64,000 nt of DNA, taken from assembly GCF_000003815.2 (NCBI RefSeq), contig NC_049986.1:5892065-5956064 (forward strand). The letters are read 5' to 3'. The stretch comes from Branchiostoma floridae (Eukaryota; Chordata; Leptocardii; Amphioxiformes; Branchiostomatidae). A model generated the notes under the pieces. It saw only the letters and a program-made list of their open reading frames with translations, searched no databases and was not told the origin of the DNA. The position numbers and the translations under genes are program-made. Below, in pieces: positions 10,001 through 22,000 of this stretch; positions within the stretch are counted from its first letter, which is position 1; each line of letters starts with the position of its first letter.

Positions 10001-13000
10001 CTTTCCTGTCCAGCTATCATTATTCGTTATCACTCAATTATTTTTTAATTCATTAATGAAAAAAAAGACAGCGTAAGGTCAAAATGCCAATGTAGCATTA
10101 GAGGAAACCTTGAAGGTGGTATCTCACTGCACTTGGGCCACCGATGCCGCACTTTTGGGTTTGCGTACTTCGGCACTGTTGTGATGTTTTCACCATTTTT
10201 TTATAGTTACGTACTACGTAATACGTAAAAGCATAACTTAGAAGACAACAAAATACACAAAACGTACGAAAATTCGCTCTTTATTTATGAAATTCGTCGA
10301 GTAATCTTTCGAACCCCGCACTACCGCACCGGTGCCCCAAGTGCAGAGACATACAACCAAAGTAAGAAAGAATAGACGGACCTTTGCTCTGGCTTCACGA
10401 GTTGCTTCCGCTTCCGCAGCCATTGCGCGCTGAAGTTGCACAGGAAGGCGCACGTCTTTACTGTTAGATAGGAGACAAGTCAACAAAATTAGAACGTTCA
10501 TTCTCAATACCAAGAGGTTTGATTAATCATCAGAAATAGACAACAACGTCTTCATTATTTTTTGAAAACATATCCAATATGTTTCGAAGCGAAGCAATAT
10601 TTCCTTTAACAAACTCGTTGTTTAATTTGTTTTCATAAGTTGTTTCAAAGAAAAAAATCTTTTATATGTGGCAGAGTTGGACGTCTGCAACGGTGATTTG
10701 AGTCTGGCAATAGTTGCCAACAATAGAAAATCATTTATTTCAAAGCAAGGGCAGATTGAATTGTTTTTATACGCTCAGTAAAGTTTGTGCAATTGTAGAT
10801 ATGATATAGTGGGAATGATAAAACTGGACTTGTAAAACCAAGATATTTTGTGACGATCTACTCACCCAGTTTCTGTAAAGAAACCATCTATCAAACATTT
10901 TTCATATGGAGTTCGTTTAGTATATCCTTAAGTAATTACAAATTTTGATTACTTTACGGTCTAGCTTCTCCTTCACACCATAGCGGAACATTCTTTCACA
11001 GCCCACAGAGGTTAGAAAATGACATATTTGTTAGCCACAAAACACAAACTAAGGACAGGCGGAGATGGAATGACAGTGGCAGAGATGTAGCCCACTCATG
11101 TCGTCGTTCCAAAGGGCGGTAAACGCAAGGGAAACGTTCGCCTGATGACATATGGTGGTTCCTAACACAGTTTATCAGCACTTCTAGCGACAGCTGTTGA
11201 TGTTGCAGGTATTTTTCATAGCTATGTACACTTTTACATTTCCATATTTCAACATTTTTATTCAACGCTATTGCAATGGTTTGATATGAAGGGAACCTTG
11301 GTATAAAGACCCCTCCAGAAACAGAGCCTTTTAATTGATCCCTTTGGATTAAAAACGGTCACATTTAGGAATCGTTCCAGGAATTTATCTAATTTCGATA
11401 AAAAATAATTCTTACGTTCGCATAAATGTTTTTTTTGTGTACTCTGAATAACTGCTCTCGCTCTCTCAACGCTGTGCTTTGGCATGAACAGTTACGTAAC
11501 CCTTACACTGTTTGTAACCATTATGTAATCAGGCGAATCTTTCCTTTGCGATTCTCGCCCCTCGGATGAACAGGACTTATCGTACTTACACCTCCACTCG
11601 CTCCACCTTCACACCCCAGGCATCAGTAGCTTCATCCAAGGCTGTCTATAGAGGACACACAAAGGCAGAAAAAACTCAGAACAACACACACAGACGCCAG
11701 CAACAGCTCACAAATCAACGTACTTACATCTCCACGCGTTCGACTTTAACTCCCCAGGCATCGGTAGCATCATCAAGGGTCGTCTGAAACAAATGCTTCA
11801 TTAGTGCCAACGAACATGATTGTTTCATTGGTTAAAAAGTGCTGCAAGATTTTGTCGAGCTGAGCCCGTTTATATACGGGATGGACATATCTAACCCTTG
11901 CCTCATGCTGAGCTGAATTGTTATGAGTTCCTGTACTTCTCAAGTAAAAGTTGCATACCACTACAAAGCCCATCAAATATGGGAGTTAATCTGCAGCAGC
12001 ATCGCAGAACAGCTAAAGTTTTACTTATCTTATGAAGCCATCAGCTCTAGGAGGTTAAATTGGCCAAAAAAGTAGCCAGCAGGACAAGGGTTAACGTAGA
12101 ACGTGAAATGAAGTTCCCGTGTTTTAGGAGAGCCGTATTTCAAGCACGTTAAAGAACACTTCGAAAAAGTAGACTTCGTCTCGGTGTGAATAGATCAAAC
12201 CTTACAGTCTGGTCTCCAGGTTGACGTCTTGAAAAAATGTTAGTTACCTGTTAAATGAAAACTTCCACAAATTTGCTAGCTACTATTGACACGTGTATGA
12301 CCAAAAATGCATTACCTGCATTTGGTGACTGATGTTCTCTCTCTCGGTCAGAATCTCACCCAATGTCTTTGTACCCAGAACGTTACGTAGTGTAGTGGCC
12401 GCCAGGAGACGAGTCGATCGCTGAGCATTCTCCACATTGGTGACGGAGATAGTTGCGTTCTGAACACGGTAGTATACAACGGCGTCCACGGCTACGGTTA
12501 CGCTATCTTTCGACAGAATCTGAAAGAGAAGTCGTTGGCATCGGCCCTCCAAGTGACTTTTTATGCAGTGTATAAATCTTTGCCCGCTGACACGTACAAT
12601 TATTCGGTACGATCTAAACAAACTTCAATTTACTAAATCCCTTGCCAAAACGATTATGAAAGTTCTAACTGCTAATTCATTTCATATAAGCCAAAGATCT
12701 TAAGATGTATATTAACCCATATAGTAGCTGTAGTTTATGTAGATTTCTTGATGTATGATAAAAAAACAACAAAAATATATATTGAGTTGGATTGGAGAAA
12801 AAATTGCTGTGTGTTTAAAAATCCTTATATTATCCAATGTTTGAATTATAGACATTAAGAAATCATGAACGGAACCATGTGCATTGAGTGTGCCTTTTCC
12901 ATCTGTAATCTATGACAGCCCCTTAATTTCTGACAGTCAATCTGCCATTTTTTAATATCAAAATACTTTTATTAGACTGCATGTAAGTTAAGTAGAACTA

Positions 13001-16000
13001 GTGGCAGTTGGTATATTTCAAGCTGTCTAGCTGCAATGGTAATTTGCCCTTTTCGGATAAATCTGCCAATAAGTGCTTACCTTTTCAGCAGGCTTTGGCT
13101 GCAATGATATATTCTACATGTACGCATCTTAAAACGTGTATATTATGAATATATCTTAAAACGATTAAACATTCATATAGATGCATAAATGTAGCTGAAA
13201 TATCATGAAAACCTCATTGAACTCAAGTCGTGAAGATCCTTAAAATTCACCATTTAAAGGACGACGATTTCAAATACAACATAAATTGAGGCATGTACAT
13301 TTCAAACCTAATTGTCTTATGCCAAATTTGACTGCATCCAACAACTGACGCATGCTGTGCTATATATCATATGGAATACAAAGTAAGAAGCAGCAGCAAA
13401 ATAAGATAGTAAATCATCAACGTAGAGTAGCATTGTTTGATGATGTGCTTGAAGTGTGTTCCTTATTGGACCGAAGAACTGTGCGTTCTATTTGCATAGT
13501 GTATAAAGAAGCGCAGTTGTAAGTAAAAGTCAAATATCAAAGACAACTTGTAATTATCTTATTACTCAGTAATAAATGAAAAAGGGCATGCACAGTCTAT
13601 GCAGACGTTCATAGACCGAATCTTTACAGGCATAGGCAATATTCAATTGTACAAATCCGACACATTTTTAGAAAGATAACAATAATTTGCATAAGAATCT
13701 ATGACAAATAGTTATGTAACATGCTTTTATCAACAATTTTGTCAGCAGTTTATGTAATGATACAAACTGGACTTCTCAGTAACGGAGAATGATTGCAATT
13801 TTATTGTATTCAATATTCAGTCCAGTGTTTTATTGCTTTGCTTCCATTTGCAGTTGGGCTATTGAGGAGACAATATGTGGAGATATTGGTCTCCCAACTA
13901 GCGAAAACAAATGGAAGGGTGTGATGGGGGAAGTTACGACACCTGCATAAACGGCATGACCCTACCTCTTGAGGAGGCACGTCAAAGGAAACAGTTCTCA
14001 AGTCGACCTTCCTGTAGGAGTCGGTGCAAGGAAGACTGAAGAATATACCTGTGGGAACACCATGCAACGATGAACCGCTGTGCCTGTGAGGGAAAGTACG
14101 GTGGGTGCGATTGAATGGTGGAAAAGTGTTATTCACCGACCCTTGTGCAGTTTAAGTGCGCATTCTACAAAACGATGTACCGTTAAGCAAACCAGAATTT
14201 GAAATCAAAACTCCTGAAGGTCAAATAGAGAGTGTTACTGATGATGACAGCCACGTCGTTCACCTTTCAAAGCCATCTCATAAAATATTAAAGGTATTTC
14301 AAAAATCGTTCATGGACCACTGAGATCTACCAATCGTCTTCCAATAATTTCTAAGGTCTTCCAGTGATTCAGAGGTATGAGAAACATTCCAATGATCCCC
14401 AAAGCATTTTTAAGGTCATGACATGCAATTTTATCAATGATCTAAAGTGAATTCTGAATTTTGTTCGTAATCTTAAAAGTATTTCAACATTTTTGTTAAG
14501 TAATATGTTTCCGTGCTATTCGGGAATTTTAAAGATTTTTGAGTATTTTTAGAATGATTTTTATAGTTTTCTTTTTCAATGTTTTACTAGGTATTCAAAA
14601 TTCATTCAATGAGCTTGAAGGTACAGTCTCTTTTCATTATTGTCAAGGTTCTCTATTGTTCTTTGTTATGGTTTAAGTATTCTCTTTGCTCATTGGGTTC
14701 CCAACGGTGCTCGTCCTGAAGAAATGGGGCCTTAGAAAGGTGTGTGTAGCAGATGATAAGGACATGTCCTCATCACGTTTCCACCATTGTGAAAGACACC
14801 ACCATACCAAAGGTTTTTAAAGATATCTACCTCCTGAGGGGGTACATCAAATGTTACTGTCCGCATGTCCACGTTGCGATGCGTCTCCACACAGGGAAGC
14901 ATAAAGATCAGCCCTAAAGATTTTAAAAGAAGAGAACACATGCTATCATCATTAGCAGTGTTGTACAGTGGACTTATTAATTGAGGTTGCAGAGAATGTA
15001 ATACGAGGGGCATTCAATAAGTAATCCACCTGACCCACTTTCAGTTGTTTGATCTAAATAAAATTTTGCATGTGTAATGAGTCATATCTCTATGGGTTAT
15101 GTTGCAAAAAACAGCTCTGAACTAATTGCGGTTACTGATTTACTGGTGTTTGAACTGAGTCAGGTGTGAAATAGACCAGGTGTGAAATGGAGCAAGTTGA
15201 GTGTCGCGCAGTGATCCGGTTTTTGTATTTGAAAGGACGCACACCAAAGGGGACTTTTGATGAAATGAAAAAAAAACTTATGGTGATGATGCCCCATCAT
15301 ATGGCCTTGTAAAACGCTGGCATCCTGAATTCAAACAAGGCCGGAAGTCTGTGGAAACAGCTCCCAGACCTGGTCGTCCCTCTTCTGCCATTAATGAGGC
15401 ATCTGTCGGAGGACCAACCTGGGATGTCCTACAAGAACGGTGTCCAGAGCTACATCAAATGATGGGAGAAATGCAAAACTCTGGGTGGTCCCTATGAAGA
15501 GAAAGACTAATAACTGTGCCAAGTTTCATTAATCTCCTGCTATGGGAAATGGGTCAGGTGGATTACTTATTGAATGCCCCTCGTACATTGGCAAACCCAG
15601 GCAGCTTAGCTGATATTGGGTGCACATTTGCACATGTCCAAACCAGTATGATCAGGTTTGAATTAGTTATAAAAGATAAGCAAGTGGCATTACATTTTCT
15701 TGACTTTATCATTTTGAACTGCTGTTTAGATCAGCTTAAAGTCAAGACTAAAGAAAGAAGGTCTTCTTAATGTATATTTCTTTCAGTAGTGCCATCGTGT
15801 TTTGTAAGAAATAACTGTGTAAGGTTTATTCAGATGTAACGTTCGAGTGTTTGATTTTGTATCATTTTTGGCAAGGGCAATGATTAAAGAATGCGCAAGA
15901 TTATCAACGAATACTTAACAGCCAAAAAAAAAAAAACCTCAAGATTTGGTCTACATACCAGAGAGTCAATATAAATTCAGACTATCAATGCAAACAGTAA

Positions 16001-19000
16001 TATGATATGAAGAGAGGATAAGCTGCTATCGATAGCATTTTTATCAAAGAAATAATCAGTACATTACCAGGCCCTTTGGCTCCCCCTGGAACCAGCTGGC
16101 CAAGTCGGAATATCACAGCTCGCTCATATTCCTGGACAACCTATAAACAGATAATGTGGTGTTCACCACCAGTAAGTATGAACCCACTCCAAAGCTTATC
16201 GCTTTTTGAAACGTTCAAATTAAATCACAGACGTCATTTCTTGCGCTGAAATAAACCAAATGTGTTTGTTACTCTGACTGTTTATAACTAAATATTAGAT
16301 ATCAAAATAGAAGGTGATTTAAAAGATATATGATGATGAGCAACACTAAATACCTACCATATGCAACAAAAAATGAAATAAGTGCATATCAATTTCTTCT
16401 GATGATCTGATTACTTCTGACTATAGGAAACAAAGTTTACAGTTATCTTCTATCATGCAGGCATTTGGAATAATTTCAAAATAAATCTAAATTTCTAACA
16501 ATATAAGCATTTGAGTAAAAGCATTTGAGTAAAACATATTTACATTGTTATCTTGAAAGGTTTAGTAAGTAAAGTCTGTAACATGAAATCATAATATGTA
16601 CGTATAATATTACTTGTTATCATCTTGGTATTCTGGCAACCACTTTCGTTATTCATGCATAAGAATGATTTTTGTAGGAAACTATACATTAGTAAGCCAT
16701 GCTACATGTGCAAAGTGTTTTCAACTAATATCATAATCTACTATATTTAGATTACTTGTCGTATAATACAAACCTGCCTTGGTGTATTTTGTTAGTTGAG
16801 GGGGATATGTTAGTATTTGAATAACTGGCAAAATCAAAACGTCAAATGTAATTCAAATAATCAGTGGTTTTTAAACTTCAGTTTTTTGCATGACATATTT
16901 TGACGGTGAATTTGTGATATCTTTTGGAATATGGTAATAACCATAATTTCCATTAATTCTATATTTTTTAAATTTTTTTTTCAAACAAAAGAAAGTATCC
17001 ATGTTTTGAAGGAAGCAATGGTGAGCGTGATATTCAACAAAATCATGTCAATTTGCTTGTTTTTCAGAAGAAACATTATTTCATATCGAGGGCAAAGTGA
17101 TAAAACCAGAGTTTTTGAGATTTTAAAGAAATAAGCAAAAGGGAGAATTTGCTGACTCTGAGACACTTGGTTTTGAAAGCTTGCGTCCAATCTGGTGTGG
17201 TTGCAGTGATGAGAAAGAAAATCCAGTAGTGCTTTGAAAAACCACCTGGCGAATGGGGCACGTTTTCTCTGCCGTACCTTGATGCAGAAACAGAGTGAAA
17301 TGGGGAAGGTGGCGATGGCCATGATGTAGGCGAGGAGCACCAAGACGTATCCGCACAATCCAAGCGGCTCGGGCTCGCCCGCTGTAGGATAAGAAACAAT
17401 ACCTACTGGTGAGCACTACGTGGGACATGCAGGGTGGGGTTGTACACTTATACACACCTTTATAAAGAAGCAGAGTGAGATGGGAAACGTGAGAACGACA
17501 AGGATGTAGGAGAAGAACATCAGGATGTAGCCGCACAGACCCATGGGTGCGGGCTCCCCCGCTGCACGGGAAGAAAAGAAAACATTACAGCAAATGTGGG
17601 ATTTGCCGGTTAACATAATAATAAGCACTTTCATGGATCCAATGACGTATGCGCAAGTCAAAGTTGAAGGCCCCTGAGACATAAACAATCCACTTCGACA
17701 TAAACAAACCATTTCTATGCAACAGCCCGGCGAATGCCATACAAAAATTAAATTGTGCTATAATATATAATATTATGAATAATGAATTTGAAAGGAGACC
17801 CTTGAAAATAAGTTACGAAGTAAACTTATGGGACCAACCACACAGATGCATACTTAGCAAACTAAATATATGCCTCAAGGCAAGGGCTGTATGCCATTTG
17901 GGGCTTTCATAATTGACCTCTGTATGCGCAATAGGATCCATGAATCGGCCTTTCAATCAATGCATCAAACACAAACAAAAACAAAACAATGTAACGGTGC
18001 ATACATGATCCGTTTGGCGTGCAGGGATTGCATAAGTACNNNNNNNNNNNNNNNNNNNNNNNNNNNNNNNNNNNNNNNNNNNNNNNNNNNNNNNNNNNNN
18101 NNNNNNNNNNNNNNNNNNNNNNNNNNNNNNNNNNNNNNNGGATTTTGCAAGGGGGGGCGCATATGCTGTCGCACCTCAGGTCGTGGCCGAAGGCCACGAA
18201 TGCGCAGGGGGGAGAGCACGAGAGGGGGGTTTCCCCCCTCTCGTTGGGGGGGTTTGGGGGGCCTCCCCCGAGAACTTTTTAAAATAAAGAGGCTCTCTGG
18301 TGCATTTTAGAGCCATTTCAGTGCAAAAATAACCAACAAATCAACACTGACTTTTAGGGCTGAACAAATACAATAAACGAAAGGACACTGATTTTTATAG
18401 TTAGCAATCTCACATTCAACAATCATATTTTTGGCATGGGGGAACGGCCATCGAAACATGTCTTGAGCCGGGGGGAGGGCCATTGAAAAAAAAATGCCAA
18501 TTAAAACGGGGCCTTAAAAATACAAGCAAAATGTGCCCCTAAAACGCAGGAAATGAAGTTTCAGGTGGTCAAGATTTCAATTTTTCTCTGGACGTGCTGG
18601 CGACGGCTTGCGCCTCCGGCGCCCACGACGCAATGGCGCTCGTCGCCATCAAAAATCTTTTCCCCTGACAGAAATGTCATTACATTTAGCATAGTCTACC
18701 AGCAAAGTTTATCCCTCAAAGTGCAGAAAATCCTGTTTCAGAGGGTTCAAATTTCAACATTTTTCTCCAGACCTACCTTGCGACGGCTCGTGCGCTCAAA
18801 GTTGTGAAAATACGTTGGGGGCGTCGTCGCCCTCAATAATATAAGCTTAAAACCCTACTAGAAAGGCTATTAAACTTAGCTTAGTCTGCCAGCAAATTTG
18901 TCCATCAAAAGTTAGGAAAGATCGTTTCAGATAGTCAAGATTTCAAAATGTTTCCGGGAGAGCATGCCACCGGACCCCCTAGGATTACGTCAATATAGTT

Positions 19001-22000
19001 CGCCCTCCCCATAAGAAATTTGCTGCAGCCGCCTCTGTCGTGTAATTCCATGTTCGCACGAAGTTTACGAAGACTAAAATTGGTATCAATATCAATCCTG
19101 TGTGCATCGGTTCTTTGTAAACGGAATGGTTCACGGACGGCAACGGGATGAAACATTATTTACGATGTTTACTTTCGTGACGGCGGGCTCTCTGCTGCGT
19201 GCATATATGACGTAATCATGCATATGATGGCGCGAAAATTTTTCGGCAAGTTTGTTGGTTGGCCGAAATAACTCCCGTTTTGGAATGATTACAGCAGTAT
19301 TGAAGCGGTTTTCGTCACGATATCACTAAAATGTACCCAAGTCTCTTCCAAGTAGAACATTAATTTAGTTTCTTTTGTGTAAATATCGTACATGTGTAGT
19401 GGAAAAGATCGCCGTTTTTTTTTACCTGACCCATTTTGCATCAGCCCTCCCCCCCGGTAAATATCGTCAAGTCCCTTAGCGGAGACATATCGTAAGTTTG
19501 ACACATTTTTACTCCTGACATTTACCGTCACAGTATGAATGAATGAATGTTTAACATGTATTGCATCTTGCGTCGCTCAGTCCACATGGGCTAATAGGGC
19601 ACCAAAATAGCAAATATAATAACAATATTAGAGTCAGATGGAACATAAGCGAGTTCCGAAGGAGGGCGGGAGTATTGCCAACGTCCTGGTTACGGAACAT
19701 TCTGGCTATGCCCGCAAAGACAGACACAATGAGGAAGTAAAAGCGGGAGGAGTGCGCCTTGGTATTGTTGGTTAGCGGCTTTGTACTTGTCGCCGCTTCG
19801 CTGAAACTTTCGCTGATTTTCTGGATTTATTTGTGGATTCCTTTTTTTTTGTGGTCCAGCCGATTTTTTTTGGGGGTCCAGCCAAAGGGGGGGCGCGCGC
19901 CGGGTGCGCCCCACCCTAATCTCGCGCATGTAGTCAATGATGTAGGTACCAGCTCAGTGCCAGAACAACCCGATGCACTTGGTTTTTTTTTTTTCTTTTT
20001 NNNNNNNNNNNNNNNNNNNNNNNNNNNNNNNNNNNNNNNNNNNNNNNNNNNNNNNNNNNNNNNNNNNNNNNNNNNNNNNNNNNNNNNNNNNNNNNNNNNN
20101 ACATGTATACCCAGTATACCCATTGATTTTGACTATTTACCTTAAAGCTTTTAACAAGACTTAACGAGCGCAAATACATTTAGTATTATCATGAAAACAT
20201 GAAAATAAGCAGGAATACAATATATCAGTATAACAATAATTCATCAGTAAATCTATCCATATTCCTAGTAGTTAGTCATCACCCTTATTATCAAGACAAT
20301 GCTTTTTACAGTATGACCTGTCATTTATGACAGACATTAAAGCAGACTCTACTTTAAATAATGATTAGATAAAGTGACAAAATTTGACCACAAAGTACAT
20401 ATGTCTTCCTTTGATTATACTTTCTTTTTTATCTAAATGTGTTCTGCTGTTTGAAAATATCATGCTAACGTCAGTTTCTAAACTCATATATATATATATA
20501 CAGTGTATGTATCAAAAGCTTATACCTTTTTAACAAGAACAATTTAAGGACTTACCTTGACATAGAGAAATATTTCATATTTTAATTAACTCAAATCTAC
20601 TGTTTGTGTATCCCTACGGACTGGCTTCTGTTATGGAATACGATATGATTAATGAAAAAGACCCGTATGGATTTGATAATACTTTCAATTAAAATGTTTG
20701 ACGTTACCGAAAAACGGTTATGTTTAAAATGTTCTACAAGCTACATCCTATAAAGAGCAGCTTTTCTGCAATAATGCCACCATGTAAAAAAAAGTCATCA
20801 GGAAGCAGCCGTCAAGATTCGACGGGAAACAAAGAAACCATACTTTAGATGCCACACATTGTCATCTGACATTAAGCCACTGTGTACATTGTCCAGTTTT
20901 AAACAAGCCATCTGAAACATTGTCACCTAGACCTTTGACCTCTAGACACTGTGCTCTATTGTAAATACTTTGATTGTTTATTGTTGTATTCTTTAAAATG
21001 TATGGTGTATAGTCATGTTGATTGTTTGAACCTTGGAAGATTAGCCGGTAAGGGCTAAAAACTTCTTAATAAACAACAATAAACAACAAACAACAGCACA
21101 CACTTAACCTTGCCCTGAAATGTGAAGTTGTAGTCTGAAGTTTCAAGGATAATAATTTGGGGATGGGGGGGGGGGTAACGCCTAAAGCAGAGAATAGACT
21201 GACAAATATAAAGATCCATGGCGACAATTCCACGCCGTATACGACGATGATGTCACGGTAAAATACAGGTACAAAACAGGCAAAACATAATTTTCATATT
21301 AATCAGTAATTTGATGTGCTGATTTAAATATCAATCTTAATCCAATCTCACGACGTCCTGCAGGGAACCAACTGTCGAATACCAAAAATATAAACAACAA
21401 CAGCGATCGTTTGTTTAGCCTCTTTCTTAATATTTACATGAATATATCGATGTTTCTAGAATATTTCATTTGCAAAAAAAATCGTTTGTTAATTACCTTC
21501 TGTGATTAATTGCGTTGTGGTAAAAAATTGCATGAAACGCTAACTCATTATGATGTTCGTCTATTCGACATAAACAATTAATCAAGTCTACATTATTACC
21601 TATGACATATCATAGAAACCAAAAATGCAACTTTAGTAAAAATCACTGATTCAATGTTGTTAATTATACATGGATAATTGTAGCAGGATCACTTTCAAAT
21701 TGAATAAAAAAACATGAATTTTCAAATCACCAGACTAGTGTCAACACATCATTGATAGTCACTTCACGTCCCTCTAAAGAAAAGGCACTGAGTGAACCAC
21801 GATCTATCAAAAATGCTGAGCAACGTAGTAGGACCTAATGGCCTCTGGTCTCCGTAGGGACCTTTGGAGCATCTAGATAAGAATATGATTAACATCTATG
21901 CCTCCTCCTATTACATTATGCATCTTGTTAGCCCTAATAAACATATCCCAGTTGTCTTAACATAGCAAGCTTAATTTGAAAAGAAACAAAACACGAAAAA

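Noticed and set aside
15516-15770. 84-codon plus-strand frame
   Set aside because: It starts inside the 3' end of the mariner relic and runs across its terminal repeat into intron sequence.
17123-17536. Long minus-strand frames crossing both hairpin exons and their introns
   Set aside because: They read through splice sites in the wrong frame or through introns; only the 104-nt exons match stomatin.
17870-20179. Several open frames with long runs of X
   Set aside because: They cross the N gaps and are meaningless as coding evidence.
20550-20575. Short minus-strand ATG next to a strong donor (AAG|gtaagt)
   Set aside because: The frame has only two full codons and ends in phase 2, incompatible with stomatin exon 2.
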